Source of the DNA: Zygnema circumcarinatum | Lineage: Eukaryota; Streptophyta; Zygnematophyceae; Zygnematales; Zygnemataceae | Reading direction: 5' to 3' | DNA length: 22,812 nucleotides | Assembly (NCBI GenBank): GCA_037447605.1 | Contig: CM074804.1 | Coordinates: forward strand, 2,792,946-2,815,757 | In this document: positions 10,753 through 20,291 of the stretch, one piece after another | How positions within the stretch are numbered: the first letter of the stretch is position 1 | Layout of the letters: every line of letters starts with the position of its first letter | Notes under the pieces: generated by a model | The model's input: only the letters and a program-made list of their open reading frames with translations | What the model was told of the DNA's origin: nothing | Databases searched by the model: none | Translations under genes and position numbers: made by a program

Positions 10753-13700
10753 TTAGCCGTGTGAACTGACTCGACACCCAAATGAATAAACTGAGAGAGG
10801 AGGGAGGCGGGCATAATGGATACAGTCGGTCCATAAGTCCGTCAAGGGAACAGTCGTCTCAGACTTGAACCAATAGTCGTTATTCAACTGCACAGGGGAA
10901 AGTAATAAAGTAAACAAAACGGGAAAAGAGACAAAAACACAAAGCATGGAAACAAAGTCCCCGCTCCACTTTCCCCTCCTGCCTCCCGCATCCCGCCTGC
11001 CAAGTCTCCCTCGCCCCCCTCCTCTCCTATGTCCGCTGAAGTAGCACCAATGCTTGACAAAAGCAGCCCCTTTCTCCTTCAGGAAAATCCTCCGACTTTT
11101 TTCCATATTCCCACAAAATAGAACTGAGGCGTTAATACGGCTAAATCTGCCACTTACCGTGTTGGGCGTTATTCTCATGATGCCCCCCATAAGCTCATCC
11201 ATGGGGCTGCCGGGCCCTGAACCCAAACCCTCCCGACCCATCTGATGCGCGACTTCATTTGGAAAAGATTGATGTTCTTGTAGACGTGATGGAGAAGAAT
11301 CGTTTTGAAAAGGAGGAAAGTGAGGCGGCATCCCCATTTCATGATCAGCTGCACTGTGATGCTCGGATGATTGTTGGCTCTGTTGGGGGGGAGGCTCGTC
11401 ATGGCTGGGCACATCATGAAACTTCTCGAATCGGCTGAAATTGTTCTAACATCATGCCCCACAATCACAGACCAACATCAACCCCCCAGAATTACGCTTA
11501 ACGGCACGCCCTGCGCTAATGCCCATTGGCGAATAAGAAAGGAAGAAAAAAAAAGATAAGATGAAGAAGAAAGAAAACTAGGGAAAAGAGCGAGGTCGTG
11601 AATTCCACTGTCTGGAATATACGAATTCAACATGAGTCGGATTCTACAAAAATCTTTTACGTGAAGTTGTGGACGTACAAGCAGTGTTCATTGAACAGTA
11701 TGGGGGACGAATGAAGTAAATCGTGAGGATAACTCCAATAATGGAACATGGCCTTGTCAGAAATTATGGAACAGAGCAATCTCTGCTACGGCAATAAAGA
11801 AATACAGTCAAGAAAAAGGGCACACAGATCAAATTGTGGTTCCTTGTCGAAAGTTCCCCTACAAGTGTGAAGCGTGGATTGGAAAAGAAATGGAGGAGAG
11901 CACACACCTCACAAGGTAGACATGAATAGGACCTGTCGTACTTCGCAGCAATATTTGAAATCGCTTGTGAGGATAATCCAAAGCAGCCTGCTTGCGTTCA
12001 TCTCCAAACGAGGAGAATCAAGAGTTCAAAAGTAAGAACTTGACTCTGTATCAAACCATGATGCTCACTGTGCTACAGCTCGCCTCAATATATAAGATCA
12101 AACTATTTGACGCGGTCGCGCGTCAAAAGCAGAGGGTTAGAGGGGCCGTGCCCAAGGTCGATGGGGTAGGAGAAGGTGGGGAGAGAGAGAGACGGGCGGA
12201 GGTAGAGAAAGAGGGAGTTGAGAGGGAGAGGATTTAAAAGCAAAAGAGATGGGATGAGGGGGACTTGGAAAATGGAGGGAGGGGGCAGAGGGAGAGGGAA
12301 ACAGTGAAATGAAGGGAAAGTGGCGGGCAGAGGCGCGAGAAAGTGCAGAAGTAGACGGAACGAGAAAAGCAGCTTTGCCTATTCTCTTCAACACAATATG
12401 TACCTCATCAGGGTCAGGCACTTCCAGCATTGTGCCATGTGGAGCTTCGATGGCGATGAGAGTGTCGTTCTGTAGCAGTAGCAGATAAGAAGTAGAATAC
12501 GATCATGAAGAATGAAAAGGGAAACGAATTAACAATAATGACGCACGAGGATGAAAAGTAGTGATAGAAAGATATGAAGCAGAATCCAAGAAGATAAGAC
12601 ATACTGGCTCTCTAACTGTAGTGGCGCCAGAGGGACCTCTTTGCAGAAAACAAGTGACGAAGGAGAAAATAAGCGCCAGCATTCAGAACAAACAATGGAA
12701 AACGTTTGACTTCTGGAAGAAAAACGAAAAGAGAAGAAAGGTTTCCTGGGCCCATTGCTGCAAAAGTGTTGCCCACTTGATTATAGGAAGGAAAGTGGAT
12801 AACTCAGAAAATAACTCGACTTTTTGTGTGGCTGAGATACATCCAAATGGAACACTTACCTGAAAGCAGGGCAAGCTCTTGATATCCTCCTCAGTAACAT
12901 ACATGTACCTGATGGCCTTAAGAGTTAGGGAGAGACAATAATTCGAGATCTAATTTCATTAGGAACATTGCAATGCCTTAAAACCATTGGAATTTCGACC
13001 AGCCTCTCCCTTTCCCCACTCCAATTCCTAAACCAATCTTCGTTCACCTCCTCTCCCTCCTCCTCTCTCCGCCTTGCTCAATTCCCCTGTCAAATGCTTT
13101 CATCCCATTGCTCTCTCCTCTTCGCCCTATTCTCCTATTCCTGCCTCTCCTCTATCCTGTTTCAACTTTTCACATATATTATCGCCTTTCTCCTCCCCGC
13201 TCCATCTCTCATCTCCTCACAGCAGCTAACAATAACTGCAATTAATTGTCATATACGTCTTTTGCAAGAATCATAAAAAACTTCAAACATCCACAGTCAC
13301 AATCAGAAACCAAAGTGCAAAACATATCCTCCACGCGGTAAAATAGTCCCAGACAAAAACCATGTCCAACGAGAGGATACTGTCGTGTGCTCTCCGTTTC
13401 GAACATGCTTGAAAGTTTTTCCCTCGCCTTGCTGCGACAAAGGGATAAAGAAAAAAAGCCTAATTTCAGGCCAATGCATTCTAAATCTCATTGGCTCCTA
13501 AAAAGGCTGCTACTTGAAGGTTACGTTCCCAGAATCGATTTCAGCTCTCGTCAACCTCCCAGGAGACATCAGTCACGCTAGTTATTTGCACAATACCCTC
13601 ATCCATCCACCCACCCTCTTTAGTCCAGGTCACTCTCTTACATCAAGAGACGAAAAGGGAAAGAGAGTGGAGGGGGGAAGGGAAGGGGGAAGGGGGCAGC

Positions 13701-16700
13701 GACGAGGAGAGAGAGGGGAGGGAAGGGGAGTGAAGGGGAGTGAAGGGGAGTGGGAGAGGGAGAGGGAGAAGCAGGGGGGCGGTGATCTTAGAAAATGTCA
13801 CCCACCTGATTGATTCATCCAGCACTTTCTCCGCCTCTTTCAAAATTTCCTGCTCTGCCTGCCAGTGGAGAAGCAGTGCCAAGCATGAAAAATAGGTATA
13901 CACAATATGGATATGACCAAGTACGCCTTTCTCCAGAACAGAAACCTAAAGAACTGACTGAACTGAACTGACTGACAGAGAAATTGGCATTCGAATGTGG
14001 CCCGCGACCGTTTTTCCCAACAAAGAGTCACAACCACGAGCGATAGTTCTAGCCTAAGTCACCTCTCACTCGACGAGGTGAAAATTCTTTCAATGACAAA
14101 GCAGTTCTCAAACAAGGAAAAAGAACTGGCCGACTACATTTTCATTTTGTCCTGATCACCCCCAAAGGGCTTGAAGAATGAAATTTCAAAAAACTCCAAA
14201 CCGAAGTGTTGTCAGCGTAGCATTGTATTTAACGGTCGCAGGACAAGGAAAAGGATGCATAAGTACTGATAAGTGCAACTATACATCTATACTAATAACG
14301 AAACCCATGTTCATACTCAAACTCGTGAAACTCTCCTTTTACACAGTTCAAAATGCGTGCACTCCATCGTTCGACAGCATGACACAAAGACCACGGGCAG
14401 ACTGATACAGAGTAATAGATAGGAAAAGCCAGAGGACCGGTCCTTGCAAATGAATGGCAGTAGGCACTAGATAATACAAGAAACTCAACCTGCATATTCA
14501 AATAGTCGTCGTTCATTCCTGTTTCGTCAAGGCCTTCCAGTCCCCTGTGTCCCCCATAGAAGCCATTTGAAAAGTCAGCTCTCGTAGGCTTGTCTATTGT
14601 TGGTAAATGTGTCGAGAACAATAGAGAGCGTCAGCTATGTGTATCAGGGTCGTTTTTGACAGTTCATGGGGATCTCTATAGGATGATAATTGGAGTTCCT
14701 GAAGAGGATGAAACTAAAAAAACTGCTTTGCCGAATGAATTGCATTCACCAGGCATCAAAGTAGTTGTTAAATATCGCTTCACATGCACACACATATGTC
14801 TGTCGAAAGCCGAGGAAAAGGGATCAAAAGAGAATGCCGATCTCAATTCAAACTCATCATGAGGCACTTCTATCGTTCTGTGTGGTATTCTTCGTTCCCT
14901 TACTCAAGTTCCGCACTACTTGTCGGTGTGTGCTGAAACCGGAAATCAACAAACGACTGAACTTACTTCCACTGGATGTTATTTTTTGATTTTTTTTCAA
15001 TGAGTCCTATTCCTTCAAGTACGTTTGTTATATCGTATATCCTCCGTTTTTGCACCTGCAAGAAATGCCGCAAAGATGAAAATCAGAGCAGCATTCAGAA
15101 TTCAAAAAAGCATTGGTAGAATAAATCAGAACGAAGGTTGTAAAAAAAGCAAGCAACAAGTCGAAACCAAAGTCCATCCTTGCCAGAACGAAAACAGGTG
15201 AGACAACAACACGCAGAGTATTGCTTCCAGCACGTTCAACGTGACTAATTCCAGAAGCCGCATCACGCAGATGACAATTCTCCTGAAAATGAAAAGTTGA
15301 AGAGGAAGGATGAACTTCAAGCAAATTGTCTGAATCATCTCCAACAGATTGAAACCATATGATACAGACAAACAGATGCAAGTGAGTATAGCTGACAACG
15401 ACGCTGGAAGTGTTAAAAGGCATATCAAAGAACGTACATGAAGGGTTTGCGCTGCTGTGTTAAGGTCCAGCACCCCATCTTCTGAATTTCTTACAAGTTC
15501 AATGAATTTTCTAGTCAACAAACCTGGAAAACGGACGAAAAATCAGCATGGCATGTCAGCTTTGGTCAAAGTGCTCGATGAAAATTGACGAAAACAAACA
15601 TTGACAAAGATGCTGAAGCATTATAACGAGCACAATCGTCGACAGGTTTTCCAGAAGAATTTCTCAATTACCAAGAGAATTGTCATAACGGCAAGCTGCT
15701 GCTGCATTGCCGGTTGGGGAATCAGTAGACATGGTTGCGGGTTCATTTCCCTCCCAAGCACCTGCGGCAATCACTAACTGTCAGATGTGTAGCCAAATAG
15801 TAGCATTGCCAACAGCACTGCTTCAGTTAGTGGCAAACTACTGACAAAGACGTCTTCCTGTGGGGGGGGGAAGAGAAGCAAGGCAAAGGGAGATTGGCAT
15901 TGATGTTCACAGTTCATAACGTGTGTCGTTACACTAGCATCATAATATTCAAATTTAAGGCACAGCTAAAGTACCTAGCCATTCAAAAAGTCAACAGACT
16001 GACATATTGAAAGAGACCTGAAAGATAGTGACTGCTCCTCCCTGGTCGGTTGAGTTTTCGATTTGGGCGAAACGCAGAGAGAACTGCAGGGCTTGCATCA
16101 GAGGCTCCGGCGCTCATATGTCCGGCATTCCAACCTTCCACTTCCATGTTGTGATTGCCACTTCGCTGTAAAAACAAAGGTAACATATAAATGCAGTCAG
16201 GAATAGAAGCATCGGCGAATGCCTAAGAAAACGTGCTCAAAAAGTGCCAAATGTGTACAATTATGCGGAGAGTTTTCATCACAGTCTCGCCCTATCAAGC
16301 ATAATAACACGAGCGTAGCCCTCGAAAAAGTCTTCTTCCTTTCCTTCAGGCAAGAAAGTTCCTTGACTTACTGGTGCCAGCTGCGTGTAGGTCTCACCAA
16401 AAAGACCTCCATTTATTTGGCGACGAGAAAGATCCTGCAGGTTCCAGAATAAACGAGCGACTCAACACTTTGCCAACAGAAAAAGGTCTCTGGACAATCA
16501 TATTAATTAGGCAAGCACATTCACCCTCAAACAATGGTAACAGCAAATAGCAAGTTGAACTGATGTGCATTCTTTTGACAAGAAACGGCCATCTTTAGAT
16601 GAAAAAAAACTCAATAATTGTGTTTCCATCTTCTTCCCTTCGCATCTATCAGCCTTTAAGGAAATTCAGAAACACAATCAAGCAAATACTTGAAAGGTGC

Positions 16701-17338
16701 ACAAAGAAGCAATGCAATGCCGCTAGACAATTGACACGTACAATCCATAAAAACGATCTACGGACTTTCCATTTCTACTGCATATACAACTCTAGTGACA
16801 AAACAACGAGCATGTTAATGTCAAATATTTTAAGCCTACATCAAATCAAGATTATCTACCTCAAACCCCATAATTCCATTCCATTAACACCTTAACTATT
16901 AACTGCCTCAAGGAATAGAAAAGCGTTAAATCGCATAATTCACATATTTGCAGTGCCACGACAGAATAGACTACCTATCCACCTCACCATTATCATCGAC
17001 ATCAGTATCACATCCTCATCATTTTTGTCGCAGTCATTATCATCATCATCATTATCATCAACACTCACAGAAAATTTCGAAACAAGAGCTTCTTCATCAG
17101 GAGAACCGATGGTTCTCGAATGGCTGCTTGTTGCGCCGCTAGGATCGCGGAACCTGTGGAACTCGTCCGGTGATGCAAACGATGGCCTTGAATGAGTGAA
17201 AGCAACATGATGATGATATGGAGGAGAGGAATATTGCGCTACAGATGGAGTAACGACGTGAGCGATCTGCTGCTGCTGCTGCAATGCAGGTGTTAGGGGT
17301 CTCTTTCCCGAAGAAGTTCCAGCCATGGCTGCCTTCAT
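10753..17338 (-). CDS. E2F: E2F transcription factor (plant E2Fa/b/c type), complete, 13 exons
   Basis: Exons on the minus strand: 17338-17069, 16165-16018, 15761-15672, 15523-15438, 15055-14967, 14544-14490, 13858-13806, 13431-13381, 12908-12860, 12469-12404, 11987-11908, 11434-11158 and 10887-10753. All introns are GT-AG and all phases match, giving 482 aa, close to Arabidopsis E2Fa. Domains: an N-terminal region with [20 protein letters not shown] and a short Gln run; the winged-helix DNA-binding domain at about 163-229 ([14 protein letters not shown], then [18 protein letters not shown] with the DNA-contacting RRIYD at 202-206); a coiled coil at about 240-280 for pairing with DP; the marked box ([47 protein letters not shown], 282-345); and a C-terminal acidic/aromatic RB-binding motif, DYWF to LTDLW (442-457). 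E2F-DP dimers drive S-phase genes and are held by retinoblastoma-related protein (family knowledge). The start could also be the ATG at 17326 or, in frame, 17419; 17338 is my choice. Confidence 0.94.
12130..12360. repeat. GA-rich purine tract in E2F intron 10
   Basis: The plus strand is purine-rich (GGGGAGAGAGAGAGACGGGCGG and similar) between the exons at 12404-12469 and 11908-11987. It is CU-rich on the sense strand. No coding frame is supported. Confidence 0.75.
13655..13785. repeat. GA/GGGAGT-rich tract in E2F intron 7
   Basis: The plus strand shows GGGGGAAGGG runs and tandem GAAGGGGAGT units, just next to the exon at 13806-13858. On the sense strand it is CU/C-rich and begins about 20 nt after the splice donor. 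Confidence 0.75.
16980..17062. repeat. ATC/GAT trinucleotide-rich tract after E2F exon 1 donor
   Basis: ATC and ATT-ATC repeats fill the first part of E2F intron 1. On the sense strand this is (GAT)n directly after the donor GTGAGT at 17068. If retained, it would encode an Asp-rich stretch in frame with exon 1 before a stop. Confidence 0.7.
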
Positions 17339-18110
17339 GCAGGAACTCCTGCAACTAATTAGCTTTTCTAAAAAAAAACAAGATCCATAACCAAGACTGG
17401 GGACCTGCTGGCACAACACTGTGAACAGGAGCGAGTCTCCATGCTTCCTGCTCCTCGCTTGGAACCCCTAATTACTGCCAACTACGAAAATTCCGAGATT
17501 TATGACTCATATCATGCAGCACAGGTCGAGACGCTGGACACTGGGAGTTCCCTCTCGGAACAAAAACCATTGCAGGCTTCCAAAACTTCAGAAAAGTTGC
17601 AGTAGTTGCACAGCTGGCAGAGAGGTGAAGCCATGTCCTGCAAATTTTCCTTGGTATTTCAATGGCAGCTGCAAAAAGAGCTACAATATCCTGGTTGCGG
17701 AGGGGAATGGCCGCCATATTTGACTGCCATGACTGCCTGCAAACCGGCTCGTGGAGGAGCCTCCAGCTGCCTCCAGGGAGGCAAGGTCCTTCCCTTCAGC
17801 ACTTTGAATCCGACATTCCCAGTCTCGCGCCTTCCGATTTTATTCACAAATCTGGTCCAAGCCCATTTCCTCCAATTCCGCAATCGTCTACAAAACGTTT
17901 TCCAGTCAGAAAGTTTCGTCCATTGTATTTTCAACATTGGTCCATTTCAGGGGACGAACGATTTAAGGGTTCACGAAGGCGGCCTTTTCACGGCATGCCT
18001 TGCCCAAACCTGTAAAAACTATTTCATCTGCCCAGAACTGCTTTTCGTAAAAACAACTACGCATGCAACACCAAACGTACGGCCTGTCCCATGTTGTGTG
18101 TACAGTACAG
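17339..18110. other. E2F upstream region; no gene recognised
   Basis: This should contain the E2F 5' leader and promoter. I found no clear TATA box and no clear E2F self-binding site (TTTSSCGC). Open frames on the plus strand (17606-18211) match nothing known to me and run into the transposable element. Confidence 0.5.
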
Positions 18111-18451
18111 TACAAAAGGGAAAATTCTATTCTCACACCTTTTTTGCCTACACACAGACCTTTTTTCGCCGGGCAGGTTCTATTTTAGAAAATCGAAAAA
18201 TGCTTTTTTAACACCTTTTTTGTCTATACACACTCCTTTTTCCGTTGGGCAGATTTTACTCCTGACTTTTTTTTGGAGTGAAAAACAATATCGGCTTGCC
18301 CGAATCCACTGAAGCGGAAGATCCGTCCGCCACGAGAATCGTTCGCGGGTGTGCGTCCCTTCACAGGCATTGAATCCCGTCGACTAACTCGCAGATCGCA
18401 ACACGGCAGATCACCGTTCGATCTGCAGTCGGGCTCTGTCCCAGCGAATGG

Positions 18452-19847
18452 CACGTGCCCACGTGCCCCACCAATGCCGGCTGGCACGTGCTAGAGCGCG
18501 CGTCCCACGGCCCGAGATCTCCACAAAATATGAGCTTGACTGGCCAGCCTGCGGCGGCTCTCCAACTAACAGCCAACACCATCTCCCAAGTGTACCCTTA
18601 ATCACGTGGCAAATTATAATTGGTCCAAGCATTCAATGTACGGTATTTCGCCTTTCCTCGAGGAAAATTCTATTCTCACACCTTTTTTGTCTACGCACAG
18701 ACCTCTTTTCGCTGGGCAGGTTTTAAAATAGACAAAAAAGGAACACACCTTTCACACCTTTTTTTTTTCACCTTTTTTTTCACATCTTTTTGGAATCGAT
18801 ACACGCTACCAGTCCTGAGCGGCCGAGCGCCGTGAGACCTTTTTCTGTCGGGCAGATTTTACTCCTTATCATTTATTTTCAGAGAAAAAAATATCTGCCT
18901 GCCCGAATCCGTTCGCAGCGGAAGATCCGTCCGCCACGAGAATCGTTCGCGGGTGTGCGTCCTTCACACGTGCATTGAATCTCCCCCGTCGACTAACTCG
19001 CAGATCGCAACACGGCAGATCACCGTTCGATCAGCAGCCGGGCTCTGTCCCACGTGTCCCACCCAAGCCGGCTCCAAGGACCGTACAAAAGGCGTACGCC
19101 CGCAGCTTCGAGGAAAGTCAAAAAACGTAATAATTAAAGTTGAGTGCCTGTACCAATCACAGTTTGCCACGTCTAAAAAGAGCACGCGGCAGATGGTGAT
19201 TGATTCAAGCTCGCAATGTAAGGAATTTAGACCTTCCTCGAAGCTGCGACCGTACGAATTGTGTACGGTCCTCGAGCCTGCTCGGGTGGGACACGTGGGC
19301 GTGTGCCATTCGCTGGAACCGAGCCCGGCTGCCGATCGAAAGGTGATCTGCCGTGGTGTGATCTGCTCTAGAATCGACGGTGTATAGTTTCTGCACGTGT
19401 GAAGGACGGCCACCCGCGAACGATCTCGTGGCGGACGGATCTTCTGCTCTGAGTGGATTCGGGCAGGCCGATATTTTTTTCTTTGAAAAAAACAAGAAAG
19501 GGTAAAATCTGCCCGATGGAGAAAGGTGTGTATCGATTTCAAAAAGGTGGGAAAAAAAAGGTGAAAAAAAAAAGGTGAGAAGGTGTGAAAGGTGTGTTCT
19601 TTTTTTGTGCTATTTTAAAATCTGCCCGGCGAAAAGAGGCCTGTGTGTAGACAAAAAAGGTGTGAGAATAGAATTTTCCTTCCTCGAAACTGTGACCGTA
19701 CAGTTTTTGTATGGACGGTTTGAGCCGGATTTGGCGGGACACGTGGGCCCGTGCCATTCGCTGGGACCGAGACCAACTGCAGATCGAACGATGATCTGGC
19801 GTGGTGCGATCTGCGAGTTAGTTGACGGCGGAGATTCACCGCACGTG
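18452..19847. promoter_or_regulatory. Cluster of ten CACGTG (G-box) sites in the fold-back arms
   Basis: CACGTG starts at 18452, 18460, 18485, 18603, 18967, 19051, 19292, 19394, 19740 and 19842. In plants G-boxes bind bZIP and bHLH factors and some act as abscisic-acid elements (family knowledge). Here they belong to the repeat arms, so multiplicity follows from the nested structure. Any effect on E2F or the F-box gene is inference. Confidence 0.6.
18662..19679. mobile_element. Inner fold-back element, 1,018 bp, nested in the outer one
   Basis: Its ends, GGAAAATTCTATTCTCACAC and the same sequence inverted, are perfect. The 8-bp TTCCTCGA flanks both ends (18654-18661 and 19680-19687). The arms are about 450 bp each (18662-19119 and 19230-19679) around a loop of about 110 bp. 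Compared with the outer element, the subterminal part has extra CACACCTTTC and CACCTTTTTTTT blocks and lacks the AAAATGCTTTTTT block, so it is a sister subtype. It has no coding capacity. It inserted after the outer copy, as it splits it. Confidence 0.94.
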
Positions 19848-20291
19848 TGAAGAACGCACACCCGTGAACGATCATGGGGCGAACGGATCTTCCGCTCCTA
19901 GCGGATTTGGGCAAGCCGATTTTTTCCTCTCCAAAAACAAAATCAGGGGTAAAATCTGCCCGACGGAAAAAGGTTTGTATCGATTCCAGAAAGGAATGAA
20001 AAAAGCATTTTTCGTTGTTAATCCTTTTTTTTCTAAAATAGAACCTGCCCGACGAAAAAAGGTCTGTGTGTAGACAAAAAAGGTGTGAGAGTAGAATTTT
20101 CCTACAAAAGTCCAAATCCTTTTCGTACCGTACCGTACACAAGTGATGTACAACTATTGCTCGTGGTTTCTGCAGGATGTACGGATATCGACTGTGCGGC
20201 CGATTCCCGTGGGGTCGAGGTGCAGGGCGGCCCCTCCGCTCCGCGAAGTGGGAGAAAGGGGAAAGGGAGAAGGGGGAGTGGGGCGGCAGCC

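Larger units (their letters stand above)
18119..20102. mobile_element. Outer fold-back element, interrupted by a second copy of its own family
   Basis: The ends begin GGAAAATTCTATTCTCACAC on the left and, read inward from the right, GGAAAATTCTACTCTCACAC. The 8-bp TACAAAAG flanks both ends (18111-18118 and 20103-20110), a perfect target duplication. Long inverted arms of roughly 360-400 bp cover 18119-18480 and 19690-20102. They share the blocks CGCCGGGCAGGTTCTATTTT, AAAATGCTTTTTT, CGGAAGATCCGT, CTAACTCGCAGATCGCA and AGCGAATGGCACG. Without the inner insertion the element would be about 958 bp. No transposase frame is present, so it is non-autonomous. The 8-bp duplication suggests a hAT- or P-type transposase; the long arms resemble fold-back elements. 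Confidence 0.93.

Noticed and set aside
17606-18211. 201-aa plus-strand frame upstream of E2F
   Set aside because: It has no recognisable domain and runs into the end of the transposable element.
18119-20102. CRISPR-like or phage-like repeat system
   Set aside because: The repeats are inverted arms of a eukaryotic transposon with target duplications; there are no regular spacers and no cas genes.
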